From Anderseniella sp. Alg231-50 (GTDB lineage Bacteria; Pseudomonadota; Alphaproteobacteria; Rhizobiales; Aestuariivirgaceae): a DNA stretch of 64,000 nt. The stretch is from contig NZ_LT703003.1 in assembly GCF_900149695.1 (NCBI RefSeq), forward strand, positions 2,407,434 to 2,471,433. Direction: 5' to 3'. Under the pieces are notes generated by a model. That model was not told where the DNA came from and searched no databases. It saw only the letters and a list, made by a program, of their open reading frames with translations. The translations under genes and the position numbers were made by a program. Of the stretch, positions 55,205-64,000 are shown in pieces (position 1 is the stretch's first letter; each line of letters begins with the position of its first letter).

Positions 55205-56746
55205 CTAGTCCCTCTGCCCCTGTATCACCCGGTTGAGGATCATGGCGCAGAACAGGATGGCGAAGCCTGCCAGGATGCCCTGGCCTACCGATGAGTATTG
55301 CAGCGCTTCCAGCACGTCCTCACCAAGCCCCTTGGCACCGATCAGCGATGCCACCACAACCATGGCCAGTGAGAGCATGATGGTCTGGTTGACGCCGGCC
55401 AGGATGGATGGCGAGGCAAGCGGCAGGTCGACCCGGGTCAGCAGGTACCATTTCGATGCGCCATAGGCGATTGCCGCTTCCCTGACCGCTTCCGGCACGC
55501 CGCGCATGCCAAGTACCGTCAGGCGAACAACCGGCGTACCGCCAAAGATCATCGTCGTGATGACGGCGGCCGGCTTGCCGACACTGAAGAAGGCGATCAC
55601 AGGGATCATGAACACGAAGGACGGCATGGTCTGCATGAAGTCCATGATCGGGCGAATGATCGCATAGAACCTGGGACGCCTGGCACAGAACAGGCCCAGT
55701 GGAATGCCCAGCACAATCGAGATGCAGGCAGCCGTGCCCAGCAGTGCCAGCGTCGTCATTGCCTTTTCCCAAAAGCCGAACAGGCCCATGTAGGCCAGGA
55801 AACCGGCGGATGCCATCGCGGCCAGGAAACCGGCCGACAGCCATGTCAGCAGGATTATGAAACTGGCGATCACCGGCCATGGGGTTGCAACAAACAACAC
55901 TTCCAGGCCGTCGAGAACAACCCGGATGCCATAGCTGACGAAGTCAAAAGCCCACTGCCCCGACGAGCGTACGAACTCGAAGAACTGCTCGACGAACTTG
56001 ATCGCGGTCAGCCGGATATTGACGTCGGTCGGGAAAACCGCCAGCCAGGACACCGTTCCAGGGAACGCAAAATGGATGATGCTGACGGCAAAAATAAGCA
56101 ATACGAATACGGCACTTGTACCGGTTCTGAGAGTGTCCAGTCCTGACTTGATCGACCGGTCGGACAGCCATTGCGAAAACCGGCTCTCAAGCGCCGGATT
56201 GGCCATGATGCCTTCGGCAATCTTGACTACAGCCAGCATCGCCAGTCCGAACAGGACGATCCAGACCGCGTTGGCTTCCGCAACCACAATCTCCGCCTGA
56301 ATATCCTCAATCGCTGTTTCCAGCGACTTGATGGTTCGCCTGAACACATCGACATTGTCGGCGTTCTTCTCAATGGCAGCTTCCAGCTGCTGTTTGCGAA
56401 ACTCCAGCGTACCCTCGATCTGCGCAATCCGATCCCGCGCATCAGCGCCCAGGTCACCAAAGGTTCCGCGTGCAATCTGGATAAAGGCGAAGGTCTCCAG
56501 GATGACAAACGGCAGGCCCCAGTTCCAAAGCCCGCGCATGCCGTACCAGATCGGACCCAGCAGCGCCGCCATCTGGTTGAAGGTCCAGGTAAAGCCGGCC
56601 TTGGCGCCGATGCGTGCAAATTGGTGGCGGTAGTAATCCGGGTTTGTCTCGACAAACTCCCTGATTAGTTCGTCGCGGTTTTCGGCACGATTTTCCGCAA
56701 GTTGTTCCGACGACTCGTTCGCAATAACCGGATCGGTTTTCATCAT
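55205..56746 (-). CDS. proW: Glycine betaine/proline ABC permease (ProW) with long N-terminal extension
   Basis: 513 residues, against about 280-350 for most ProW. The C-terminal 250 residues are the normal binding-protein-dependent permease (AIRPIMDFMQTMPSFVFMIP, GGTPVVRLTVLGMRGVPEAV, EAAIAYGASKWYLLTRVDLPLA EAA-loop region). The N-terminal 200 carry YYRHQFARIGAKAGFTWTFN..WYGMRGLWNWGL, like DUF2628-type membrane domains, then a heptad-rich helix (about 105-150) and a further membrane helix. Overlaps proV by 4 nt. Imports glycine betaine or a relative as osmolyte or nutrient. Confidence 0.9.
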   Translation of the reverse strand: MMKTDPVIANESSEQLAENRAENRDELIREFVETNPDYYRHQFARIGAKAGFTWTFNQMAALLGPIWYGMRGLWNWGLPFVILETFAFIQIARGTFGDLGADARDRIAQIEGTLEFRKQQLEAAIEKNADNVDVFRRTIKSLETAIEDIQAEIVVAEANAVWIVLFGLAMLAVVKIAEGIMANPALESRFSQWLSDRSIKSGLDTLRTGTSAVFVLLIFAVSIIHFAFPGTVSWLAVFPTDVNIRLTAIKFVEQFFEFVRSSGQWAFDFVSYGIRVVLDGLEVLFVATPWPVIASFIILLTWLSAGFLAAMASAGFLAYMGLFGFWEKAMTTLALLGTAACISIVLGIPLGLFCARRPRFYAIIRPIMDFMQTMPSFVFMIPVIAFFSVGKPAAVITTMIFGGTPVVRLTVLGMRGVPEAVREAAIAYGASKWYLLTRVDLPLASPSILAGVNQTIMLSLAMVVVASLIGAKGLGEDVLEALQYSSVGQGILAGFAILFCAMILNRVIQGQRD

Positions 56747-57804
56747 GATGTCTCCGTACCTTCGACCACCGTGCGCAGCAGGTCTGCCCGTGTGATCACC
56801 CCGACGCGTGTGCCTTTCCCGTTGACGACTGCCACCGGGTCTTCCGACAAAATGGCGTGATCAATGAGTTCTTTGAGCGATGCATTCTGCGCGAATGCCT
56901 TGGCCGTTTTCTTCAGGCCGCCGTGCGCGCTTTCAAACGCCTTCATGTTCTGCATGACGGCGTGCGCGCGAACGACTTTCAATCTCGATATGCCGGCGAC
57001 GAAATCCGCCACATAGTCATCTGCCGGATTGAGAACAATATCCTCAGACGTGCCGGTCTGGACCACCCTCCCGTCGCGCATGATGGCGATACGGTCGCCG
57101 ATGCGAACCGCTTCATCCAGGTCGTGGGTGATGAACACTGTCGTCTTGTTCATTTGCGAGGCCAGCTTCATGAACTCGTTCTGCAACTGCCGCCTGATCA
57201 GCGGATCAAGGGCACTGAACGGTTCGTCCATCAGCAGGATTTCAGGATCTGCGGCCAGTGCTCTCGCCAGCCCTACCCGCTGCTGCATGCCGCCGGAAAG
57301 CTCATGCGCAAACTTGTTGCCCCACCCGGTCAGTTCCACCAGGTCAATGGTGCGTTCAGCAATTTCAATGCGATCGTTCTTGTTGATGCCCCGGATTTCC
57401 AGCGGCATCGCGACATTGTCCAGAACCGACCGGTGCGGCATCAGGCCAAAGTTCTGAAACACCATGGAGATATGTTCGTTGCGATATTTCCGCAGCACAT
57501 CCGGCGCCATCGCCATGATGTCCTCGCCGTTGACCACTATCTGCCCGGCGGTGGGTTCCAGCAGCCGGTTGATATGGCGAACCAGGGTGGATTTGCCGCT
57601 GCCGGACAGCCCCATGACACAGAAGATTTCACCGGGCTTGATCTGCATGCTCGCATCGGCAACACCGATGACACAGGCATGTTTTTCCAGAACCTGCTTC
57701 TTGGTCAGACCATTGGCCTTGATGTCGGCAAGCGCGTCATCCGCCTTGTCGCCGAATATCTTCCAGACATTGGAAATCTCGATGGCATATGCGCTATTGC
57801 TCAT
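56743..57804 (-). CDS. proV: Glycine betaine/proline ABC transporter ATPase (ProV)
   Basis: 353 residues. Walker A GLSGSGKST (about 67), Q-loop VFQNFGLMPH, signature LSGGMQQRVGLARAL, Walker B ILLMDEPFSALDPL and H-loop ITHDLDEA. The N-terminal WKIFGDKADDALADIKANG is the ProV-specific leader; the C-terminal 90 residues resemble a CBS-domain tail that senses ionic strength in this family (VVNGKGTRVGVITRADLLRTVV). Encoded between proX and proW. Confidence 0.94.
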   Translation of the reverse strand: MSNSAYAIEISNVWKIFGDKADDALADIKANGLTKKQVLEKHACVIGVADASMQIKPGEIFCVMGLSGSGKSTLVRHINRLLEPTAGQIVVNGEDIMAMAPDVLRKYRNEHISMVFQNFGLMPHRSVLDNVAMPLEIRGINKNDRIEIAERTIDLVELTGWGNKFAHELSGGMQQRVGLARALAADPEILLMDEPFSALDPLIRRQLQNEFMKLASQMNKTTVFITHDLDEAVRIGDRIAIMRDGRVVQTGTSEDIVLNPADDYVADFVAGISRLKVVRAHAVMQNMKAFESAHGGLKKTAKAFAQNASLKELIDHAILSEDPVAVVNGKGTRVGVITRADLLRTVVEGTETS

Positions 57805-57842
57805 GGGAAAGACCGATCCAGGATTACGGGAGTTTTTTCGAA

Positions 57843-57869
57843 CCGGTGCCCGGCCCAGCCGGGCACCGG
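57843..57869 (-). promoter_or_regulatory. Stem-loop between proX and proV
   Basis: CCGGTGCCCGGC, 3-nt loop, GCCGGGCACCGG: a perfect 12-bp GC-rich stem in the 90-nt gap. It is not followed by a T run on the minus strand (TTCGAAAAAAC), so it likely protects the proX message or partially terminates before proV. Confidence 0.6.
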
Positions 57870-57894
57870 AATGTCGTTGCTCAGGTCGCGACCT

Positions 57895-58854
57895 TTAGAG
57901 GCCCAGCCAGCTGTCGACGCGGGCTGAGTTGGCTTTGACCCATTCCTTGGCAACCTGGTCTGCCGATTTGCCGCTTTCGATCTGGAAAGCGAAGTTTGAA
58001 ACATCTTCCCCGGTGAGCTTGATGTTCTTCAGCAGGTCGGTGATCGCAGGCGAACGTTCCGCAAGCGATTTCGAATAGGCGATCTGCACCTTCTTGAGCG
58101 CATCCTCGGTCATCACCTTGGAGTTCTCGTACCAGTTGGGGTCTTCGGACGGCTGCAGGGCCTTGTACTTGGCCGGATCGAACGCAGGCTCTTCCAGGCG
58201 CACAACGTCATGCTGGAACCAGATGGCGTGCGGTGAGTAGCAGTAGAAGGCATAGCCGATGCCCTTCTTGATCGAGTCACCGACGGTTGCCGTCATGACC
58301 GACTGGTCAGCGCGTACCGGCTCCATGAACGGCAGCAGTCCATAGTCGCGCACCTTGACCTGGTTCACATTGGCGGATGCCCACCCCGGCGCACCGACCC
58401 AGATCTCGCCCTTGCCGTTGCCGTCGGAGTCCATCAGCTTGGCAATCTCGGGCCGGGCAAGGTCGAAGATCGACGTGACCTTGTTGGCTTCGGCAAACTG
58501 TTTGGTGACACAAAAGCTCTGCTTGCCCTCGTATGGATTTTCTGACAGCGCAACCTTGCCGGTGCCGTCCACATACTTATCGGTAAAGCTTTTCTGGTTC
58601 GGCAGCCAGACATCGGGATGAACATCGATGTCACCCTTGCCGGAATCCATCGCCGCGAAGATCGCCGCATTGTCACCCGGCACAAGGTTGGCCTCACCAC
58701 CGATTTTCGACACCACAATCTCCTGAATGAGATGGGCGATGGCTTGAGCGCCTGTCCATGCAGGTGCGCCGATATTCACTTTTTCAACGGCAAGAGCGGC
58801 ATTCGATACGGTCATCGAAAGCGCCAGAATTGCGCCGGTAATAATCTTCTTCAT
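57895..58854 (-). CDS. proX: Glycine betaine/proline-binding protein (ProX)
   Basis: 319 residues from ATG 58854 with AGGAGGAG upstream. A signal peptide ends at NAALAVEKV. The OpuAC-type domain starts NIGAPAWTGAQAIAHLI; DVHPDVWLPNQKSF, GYAFYCYSPHAIWFQ and other aromatic patches could form the quaternary-ammonium cage. First gene of proXVW. Confidence 0.93.
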   Translation of the reverse strand: MKKIITGAILALSMTVSNAALAVEKVNIGAPAWTGAQAIAHLIQEIVVSKIGGEANLVPGDNAAIFAAMDSGKGDIDVHPDVWLPNQKSFTDKYVDGTGKVALSENPYEGKQSFCVTKQFAEANKVTSIFDLARPEIAKLMDSDGNGKGEIWVGAPGWASANVNQVKVRDYGLLPFMEPVRADQSVMTATVGDSIKKGIGYAFYCYSPHAIWFQHDVVRLEEPAFDPAKYKALQPSEDPNWYENSKVMTEDALKKVQIAYSKSLAERSPAITDLLKNIKLTGEDVSNFAFQIESGKSADQVAKEWVKANSARVDSWLGL

Positions 58855-59033
58855 TTCACAGTCTCCTCCTGGTTTACGAAACGGCCGCTTCAACAACAGC
58901 AACCGCATTTATGGTTCAGGCATTGGTTAGGACAACGCTGGCAGGTACAGTTCGCGCCTTACCAGAAAATTCTCCTAACATATTGAAAACGATAAGGTTT
59001 ACTCCCTCTATTGAATCAAAAAATCAACCTGAT

Positions 59034-59804
59034 CTACGGCGTGGTGGGCAAGAAATCTCCTATGATTGTATTGAACAGACTTGATTTTTCCATATGCACA
59101 TTGTGGGCACAACCGGGAACCACGGCCAGCGAACTGTTTGCAATACCGCGCCACAACGCTTCCGGCTGCGGCCAGCCGTAGGAGCGATCCCGATCCCCCC
59201 AGACAACCAGCGTGTCAGCCGCGATTGCGCTGAGATCAGGTCGTCCATCCCAGGTCTCCCAGGCCGACAGGCTTGCCAATGCTGCCTGCATGGACGCCTT
59301 CAGTCCAAGGTCGACACATTCTTCATAGCCACCGGATGCATCGCCGTCCAAGAACCAGGTTGCAGCAATTCGTCTGACGGTCTTCTCCATGCCATCCGTT
59401 TCCAGGCGCCGGCGCGAGGTCTCGATTGTCTCGAACCTGTCGGGCAGAGCGCCGACCGGACCGGTGCCATAACAAACCAGGCTGGCAATCCGCTGCGGCG
59501 CACGCGCGGCCATGGATTGCACAATCATACCGCCCATCGAATGACCGAGAAGATGGAACCGCTCAACACCTTGCTCCTGCAATCCATCCAGCACCTGTTC
59601 GGCAAATTCAGGGATGGTGTCGGGGGCCGTCAGGTGGGCGCTGTCACCGAAGCCCGGCAGGTTGGGAGCCAGTACATCAAAGCGGTCCCGGAAAAACTCA
59701 AACTGCTCTCGCCAGATCCCGGCGCCGGCCAGGTACCCATGTACGAGCACCAGCGGAAACCCACTGCCTTGTCGTTCAAAGATAAGTTGACCGGCCTTTT
59801 CCAT
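59034..59804 (-). CDS. Alpha/beta hydrolase
   Basis: 256 residues from ATG 59804 with GGGGAG upstream. The core is LVLVHGYLAGAGIWREQF (oxyanion), the nucleophile elbow LLGHSMGGM (Ser about 95), the acid in VVWGDRDRSYGW and the histidine in GCAHNVHMEKS. Lies 92 nt after the cuyA-like gene on the same strand, so it may be co-transcribed. No substrate is suggested by sequence. Confidence 0.83.
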   Translation of the reverse strand: MEKAGQLIFERQGSGFPLVLVHGYLAGAGIWREQFEFFRDRFDVLAPNLPGFGDSAHLTAPDTIPEFAEQVLDGLQEQGVERFHLLGHSMGGMIVQSMAARAPQRIASLVCYGTGPVGALPDRFETIETSRRRLETDGMEKTVRRIAATWFLDGDASGGYEECVDLGLKASMQAALASLSAWETWDGRPDLSAIAADTLVVWGDRDRSYGWPQPEALWRGIANSSLAVVPGCAHNVHMEKSSLFNTIIGDFLPTTP

Positions 59805-59896
59805 ATCAACTCCCCGATCCATAACCGCGGTCACGGTCTTGATGTCCGCGACTGAACTTTCCGGCACTCAGGGTTAAACAACTCCTTTTTTGAACG

Positions 59897-60991
59897 TTAC
59901 TCCGTGTATCCGGGCAGATCGAAGATTTCCGGATAACCGAACAGCGCAGCACTGCCGCCGGTATGCAGGAAGACGACATTGTCCATGCCCTCAAATGCGC
60001 CCTTGCCGATCAGATCGATCAGCCCGTCGAGGCCCTTGCCCGAATAGACCGGGTCAAACAGCAGGCCCTCCGTCCTGGCCAGTGTCTTGACGGCTTTCTT
60101 CATTCCTTCAGTCGGCACTCCGTACCCGGGCCCCACATAATCGCAATTCGCCCGGACACTTTCGCGCGAAATGCTCAGTCCGGTCCCCAGATGAGTCGCC
60201 GTTTTCTGAGCCAGGTCGAAAACCATCTGCTCCTGCTTTTTCTGCGGTGCGCGCGTTCCGACACCAAGCAGATGGATATCGCTTTCAATAGCCGCCAGTC
60301 CGGTGACCAATCCGGCTTGGGTGCCAGAACTGCCGGTGGCATGGACAAGTGCGTCAATCTGCAAACCAATATCGACGGCTTGTTCCGCCAGTTCGCGGGC
60401 GCAGTTTACGTAACCAAGCGCGCCAATCGGGTTCGAACCGCCACCGGGAATGATGTACGGCTCATCACCCTGATCACGAAGCCGGCCAGCCAGTGTTTCC
60501 ATATCGGTTGCCATATCGTTGCCGCCGGCCCGTTTTGAAACGGTGGCTCCATGCAGCATGTCCAGCAGCACATTGCCGTTGTGATTGTACTGGGCGTCAT
60601 TGGAACCGGTCCGGTCTTCCAGGAGAATATGACACTTCATTCCCAGCTTTGCCGCCGCAGCCACTGTCTGGCGCGTATGATTGGATTGGGTCGCGCCTTG
60701 TGTGATGATTGTATTGGCGCCCTTCTCCTGGGCGTCGGCCATCAGGTACTCAAGCTTGCGCGTCTTGTTACCGCCCGATGACAGGCCGGTGCAATCATCC
60801 CTTTTCACCCACAGGCGAGGCCCGCCCAGCAATTCACTGAGCCGGTCCATGGGTTCCAGCGGTGTCGGCAGGTGACCGAGACGCACACGTGGGAATCTGG
60901 CCAGGGCAATCGAGAGCGCTTTACACAAGCTTGTGGTTGTCTCGGGAGACTGCCGGTTTGCGGCAGCCACTGACTGTAAAGGCTGAGCCAT
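59897..60991 (-). CDS. cuyA: L-cysteate sulfo-lyase (CuyA), PLP-dependent
   Basis: 364 residues. [20 protein letters not shown] holds the PLP lysine (GGNK near 70), followed by [68 protein letters not shown] and [13 protein letters not shown]. These blocks match CuyA from Ruegeria pomeroyi as I recall it, more closely than D-cysteine desulfhydrase. It splits L-cysteate to pyruvate, ammonia and sulfite. The N-terminus has about 30 extra residues, yet AAGGAAG before the ATG supports the start. Divergent from a LysR gene that carries a 19-bp palindrome in its promoter. Confidence 0.8.
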   Translation of the reverse strand: MAQPLQSVAAANRQSPETTTSLCKALSIALARFPRVRLGHLPTPLEPMDRLSELLGGPRLWVKRDDCTGLSSGGNKTRKLEYLMADAQEKGANTIITQGATQSNHTRQTVAAAAKLGMKCHILLEDRTGSNDAQYNHNGNVLLDMLHGATVSKRAGGNDMATDMETLAGRLRDQGDEPYIIPGGGSNPIGALGYVNCARELAEQAVDIGLQIDALVHATGSSGTQAGLVTGLAAIESDIHLLGVGTRAPQKKQEQMVFDLAQKTATHLGTGLSISRESVRANCDYVGPGYGVPTEGMKKAVKTLARTEGLLFDPVYSGKGLDGLIDLIGKGAFEGMDNVVFLHTGGSAALFGYPEIFDLPGYTE

Positions 60992-61067
60992 TTTGTCTTC
61001 CTTGTGATTGGTTGCACAAAGGGTCCCTCAACCTGCGAGCAAAAAATAATGCTTTCTTCTCTGCCTA

Positions 61068-61086
61068 CCCATACATAATGTATGGG
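61068..61086. promoter_or_regulatory. 19-bp perfect palindrome in the cuyA/lysR gap
   Basis: CCCATACAT, centre A, ATGTATGGG. It ends 17 bp before the lysR start and 77 bp from cuyA; ATAC..GTAT is a usual LysR core (T-N11-A class). Probable site for autoregulation and cuyA control. Confidence 0.6.
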
Positions 61087-61103
61087 CAAAGGAAGGAAAA
61101 ATC

Positions 61104-61988
61104 ATGGATTTGCGCTGGCTTGAAGATGTTTTGGTATTGCTGGAGGAAGGCAATATGACCCGTGCCGCGAACCGGCGAAACATCACCCAACCGGCGTTTT
61201 CCCGCCGTATCCGCGGGTTTGAAGACTGGCTCGGTACACCGGTGCTGGACCGCAAGGTCAATCGCGTTGACCTGAGCCCGTCACTGGCGGCAAATGAAAC
61301 TGAAATCAGGGCGCTCACCGCCCGCATCCGCGAGCTGCGCGGCAGGATTTCGACCTATGACCCGGCAAGCACCACGACCACGATTGCAGCCCAGCATTCA
61401 TCCATCTACTCGACCTTTCCCGACATGGCATTGCAGGCACAGAAGGATTTTCCGGCACTCAAGTTTCGCGTGCGCGCCGGCAATCAGAGGGACTGTGTTT
61501 CGATGTTCCTGCGCGGTGATGCCACCATGCTGATGTTTTATGAGGCCGAAGGATCAGCCCCGCTGCCGTTTGGCGACACAGTCAGGCGCGGCACCTGGGG
61601 TGACGACAGGCTGGTGCCGGTCGTTGGCGGCAGCATGCGTTATGCCGTTGCCGGCGACGGATCGATATCGGACGACAGCCCGGCAATCATCTATCCGGAA
61701 GAGAGTCATTTCGGCTCGATGTTCCATGGAACAGAAAAACGCTTCGCCACCCGCAGCCAGACAACAAACCCGGTCTATGAGACAGCATTTTCCAACGGCA
61801 TCAAGGAACTGGTCCTGAAGGGACTGGGGGTCGCCTGGTTACCCGTCAGCATGACTCATAACGAGATCGAAAGCGGCCAGTTGGTCAGCCTCAGCGGCTG
61901 CTATGGCAGCTTGCCGCTCAACATTGTGTTGTATGCCGACATGCAGGATGACACCGCCAGCGCATTACTGGACGTCTGGAGTGCCTGA
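61104..61988 (+). CDS. LysR-family regulator, divergent from cuyA
   Basis: 294 residues. The winged helix MDLRWLEDVLVLLEEGNMTRAANRRNITQPAFSRRI (in family register, 1-36) and a periplasmic-binding-protein-like effector domain. The gene is divergent from cuyA, and the palindrome between them points to control of cuyA in response to cysteate or a precursor; inference from layout. Confidence 0.88.
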   Translation: MDLRWLEDVLVLLEEGNMTRAANRRNITQPAFSRRIRGFEDWLGTPVLDRKVNRVDLSPSLAANETEIRALTARIRELRGRISTYDPASTTTTIAAQHSSIYSTFPDMALQAQKDFPALKFRVRAGNQRDCVSMFLRGDATMLMFYEAEGSAPLPFGDTVRRGTWGDDRLVPVVGGSMRYAVAGDGSISDDSPAIIYPEESHFGSMFHGTEKRFATRSQTTNPVYETAFSNGIKELVLKGLGVAWLPVSMTHNEIESGQLVSLSGCYGSLPLNIVLYADMQDDTASALLDVWSA

Positions 61989-62071
61989 GTGCTGAACAAC
62001 ATCTGCAGGAACTTGGCGATTTTAGCGCAATTACAATACGTTAATGCCGAAATTTCAGCGTCGAAGCAGAG

Positions 62072-63007
62072 CTATCCTGTAGCGCCATCCCGCCGGTGCG
62101 CCTGCAACAGGCAGCGCAGGAACTTATCCGTTTTGCGGTTGAGTTCCGGGCGTTTCCTGACAATTGCCGCAAGCTGTGTTGTATAACGAATCTTGTCCTT
62201 TTCGACAGGTCGCATGATGTCCGCCGCCACGTAGGGAGCCGCTACATGGTCAGGCAGAAAACCCAGATACTTGCCCGACTGTATGAGCACCGAAAGTGCT
62301 TCTTCATTGTGAACACGTGCCGATATCCGGAAGTTCATACGCTGGCCGACAACCATGTTGGGTGAATTGAAACCGAAGCCGGCGTACTTGAATGCAGACA
62401 ATTGTTTCAGGTCGAGATTGCTGTTTGAACCGTCAAAGCACGGGTGTCCCCGACCGCAGTACAATATCATTTCCTCGCGGTACAGATCGGCATAACTCAG
62501 CACCGCCGATTGCCGGTGGACAGGCACAATCCCCAGGTCATAACGCCCATTGATGACACCTGCCTCGATGACGTTCGGCGGTTCGGTCGACAATTCGAGG
62601 TTGACCTCAGGCGCCACCGTCTCGAAGTCGGCAATGGCAGCATGCACATGAGCCGCCGGGTTGGTCGAGGACAGGTCGAAGAAGGCCAGCTTGAAGGTGC
62701 CCCTCATATTGCGGTGAATATCGTCAACCTCGTTCTGGAAACCTTCAACCGCTGCCAGCAGCATCTCCGTGGCCTCCAGCACCTTTTCGCCTTCTCCGGA
62801 CAGGGAAAAACCGGCAGGCCCGCGATAACACAAGGTCATGCCGAGGCGCACCTCAAGATCGGATATGTGCCTGCTGATCGTCGAACGCCCGATATTCAGC
62901 TCGAATTCGGATGCTGCCAGGCCGCCGCACCGGGCAACCGTGCGAAATACGCGCAACAGTCTGAAGTCGACATCTCCAAATCCCTGAAGAAGAGCTTTTT
63001 TGGCCAT
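62072..63007 (-). CDS. LysR-family regulator, divergent from BCCT carrier
   Basis: 311 residues. Winged helix LRVFRTVARCGGLAASEFELNIGRSTISRHISDLE (from about 18), effector domain with FKLAFFDLSST and HNEEALSVLIQSGKYLGFLPDH. Divergent from the second BCCT carrier gene across 187 nt and so its probable regulator. No clear operator was picked out. Confidence 0.87.
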   Translation of the reverse strand: MAKKALLQGFGDVDFRLLRVFRTVARCGGLAASEFELNIGRSTISRHISDLEVRLGMTLCYRGPAGFSLSGEGEKVLEATEMLLAAVEGFQNEVDDIHRNMRGTFKLAFFDLSSTNPAAHVHAAIADFETVAPEVNLELSTEPPNVIEAGVINGRYDLGIVPVHRQSAVLSYADLYREEMILYCGRGHPCFDGSNSNLDLKQLSAFKYAGFGFNSPNMVVGQRMNFRISARVHNEEALSVLIQSGKYLGFLPDHVAAPYVAADIMRPVEKDKIRYTTQLAAIVRKRPELNRKTDKFLRCLLQAHRRDGATG

Positions 63008-63194
63008 CGTTGAAAGGTTGCCGTTTTATGAAACTTTGATCGAAAACCTTACCATCTATCGAACAATTTATTCAAGTTACCCTTCGTCTCTTATTGGCAG
63101 CGAAGCCGCGCAGATACCCACCAGATAAGGTGATTGGACTGCAAACGGCACTTGTTAGTACAATAAATGGGGTAAACTGAGGAGGGAACTATAC

Positions 63195-64000
63195 ATGGCA
63201 GTCAAGCCAGCACTTACTGATCTTCCGATCAAGACGGCGGACGCCGGGTTTTACCGGGGGTTCAGTAAGGACGTAACAATTGCGTCCAAATTCATCATTG
63301 GCGGACTTGTGATCTGGGCCGTGGCCTTTCCGGAACAGGCCGGATCTGTACTCAACAAGTTCAATTCATTCATTCTGAGCAACTTCGCCAGCTGGTACAT
63401 CTGGGTCGTGGCCCTGTTTGTCCTGGTGTGCATCCTGCTGGCTATCTGGCCTGCAGCGGGCAAGCTCAACCTGGGCCGGGACGGGGAAAAGCCGGAGTTT
63501 TCCAACTTTTCCTGGTTTTCCATGATGTTCGGCGCCGGTATCGGTGTCGGCATGCTGACCTGGGCGGTGGCGGAACCGGTGTATCATTTCGGCAACAACC
63601 CGGAAGTGATCAAGGGCCTGACCAATGGCGGCAATGCCGACAATATCCGCATGGCCTACAAGTGGTCGTTCCTGCACTGGGGGCTTGGCGCGTGGGCGTG
63701 CTATGCCATCGCCGGGCTGGCGCTGGCGTTCTTCAGCTATCGCCGCAACCTGCCGCTGACCATCCGGTCGTCGCTGACGCCGCTGTTCGGCAAGTCCCTG
63801 TCCGGTCCGTTCGGCAATGTCATTGATATCGTTGCCGTGGTGGCCACTATTCTGGGTGTGGCCCAGACGCTGGGCTTTGGTGTCGAGCAGTTTGTGTCCG
63901 GGCTTGCCCGTATCGGCATTGGCGGCCTGCAGACCGCGGAAGGCACGGCCAGTTCTGCCGGCATCATCGTGGCCATCGTGGCCATCATGGGAGCCTCGAC
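63195..64000 (+). CDS. BCCT-family transporter (3' end outside window)
   Basis: About 268 residues visible from ATG 63195, which has GGAGGG upstream; the frame is open to the window edge. Matches BCCT carriers: FSNFSWFSMMFGAGIGVGMLTWAVAEPVYHF, and HWGLGAWACYAIAGLALAFFSYRRNLPLTIRS. Differs in sequence from the BCCT gene at 45.0-46.6 kb, so it is not a recent copy. It would import a betaine-like osmolyte or taurine-type compound; cuyA and the LysR genes nearby leave a sulfonated or methylated amine open. Confidence 0.9.
   Translation, partial: MAVKPALTDLPIKTADAGFYRGFSKDVTIASKFIIGGLVIWAVAFPEQAGSVLNKFNSFILSNFASWYIWVVALFVLVCILLAIWPAAGKLNLGRDGEKPEFSNFSWFSMMFGAGIGVGMLTWAVAEPVYHFGNNPEVIKGLTNGGNADNIRMAYKWSFLHWGLGAWACYAIAGLALAFFSYRRNLPLTIRSSLTPLFGKSLSGPFGNVIDIVAVVATILGVAQTLGFGVEQFVSGLARIGIGGLQTAEGTASSAGIIVAIVAIMGAS

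Noticed and set aside
56857..57927. 356-codon plus-strand frame opposite proV
   Set aside because: Rich in His and Gln typical of antisense frames; proV is intact on the other strand.
59094..59855. 253-codon plus-strand frame opposite the alpha/beta hydrolase
   Set aside because: Antisense of a gene with an intact catalytic triad; no family match seen.
1..64000. tRNA, rRNA, CRISPR array, IS element, prophage, toxin-antitoxin or defence system
   Set aside because: Looked for on both strands; no transposase, integrase, repeat-spacer pattern or cloverleaf was recognised by eye. A covariance or profile search would be decisive.

Overview
The window reads as chromosomal DNA of an alphaproteobacterium, most likely a marine heterotroph, perhaps Hyphomicrobiales-like. 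This rests on protein style, on the many solute-binding-protein transporters (two complete TRAP systems, an orphan TAXI protein, a tripartite tricarboxylate transporter, ProXWV, two BCCT carriers), and on genes typical of bacteria that eat algal osmolytes and sulfonates (DmdA-like demethylase, cysteate sulfo-lyase, quaternary-amine demethylases). Coding density is high, genes often overlap by 4 nt, and I saw no rRNA, tRNA, CRISPR, phage or IS element.

Layout. 1-8.1 kb: truncated peptide-type ABC ATPase, membrane class III nucleotide cyclase, polysaccharide deacetylase plus glycosyltransferase, a DUF3095 cyclase-like protein, DmdA-like demethylase, alpha/beta hydrolase and a 57-residue membrane protein. 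8.2-14.6 kb: a ketodeoxygluconate-type sugar acid regulon (gntR, kdgK, SDR, TRAP dctPQM, eda), tied together by a shared palindromic operator. 14.8-21.8 kb: iorAB-type molybdenum hydroxylase, PLP enzyme of the D-cysteine desulfhydrase family, GNAT, sulfite-oxidase-like protein, CNT nucleoside carrier. 21.8-26.7 kb: a minus-strand envelope group (extensin-like protein, subtilisin-like protease, peptidoglycan-binding protein) and a GlsB-type membrane protein. 27.2-31.9 kb: orphan TAXI protein with a Sel1-like membrane protein, then a three-gene unit ending in a DUF393 thiol oxidoreductase.

31.9-40.6 kb: homogentisate catabolism (hmgA, fahA, a metallo-beta-lactamase-fold protein with an altered metal site, FAD hydroxylase, DUF2783), its divergent MarR regulator, and a TRAP transporter whose promoter carries the same operator. 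40.6-49.0 kb: quaternary-amine demethylation (BetI-like TetR, TMADH-family flavoprotein, Rieske oxygenase, BCCT carrier, orphan binding protein, GlxA-type AraC regulator). 49.0-51.8 kb: PEP carboxylase. 52.1-55.2 kb: tctCBA. 55.2-58.9 kb: proXVW, with an unusual N-terminal extension on ProW. 59.0-64 kb: hydrolase, cuyA with a divergent LysR gene, a second LysR gene and a second BCCT carrier running off the end.

Taken together the genes import osmolytes, sugar acids, aromatic acids and sulfonates and feed them into central metabolism. Most catabolic units have a local regulator and an operator-like palindrome next to it. The least explained parts are the secreted protease/peptidoglycan-binding group, the TAXI-Sel1 pair, the DUF393 unit and a probable small RNA ending near 26967.
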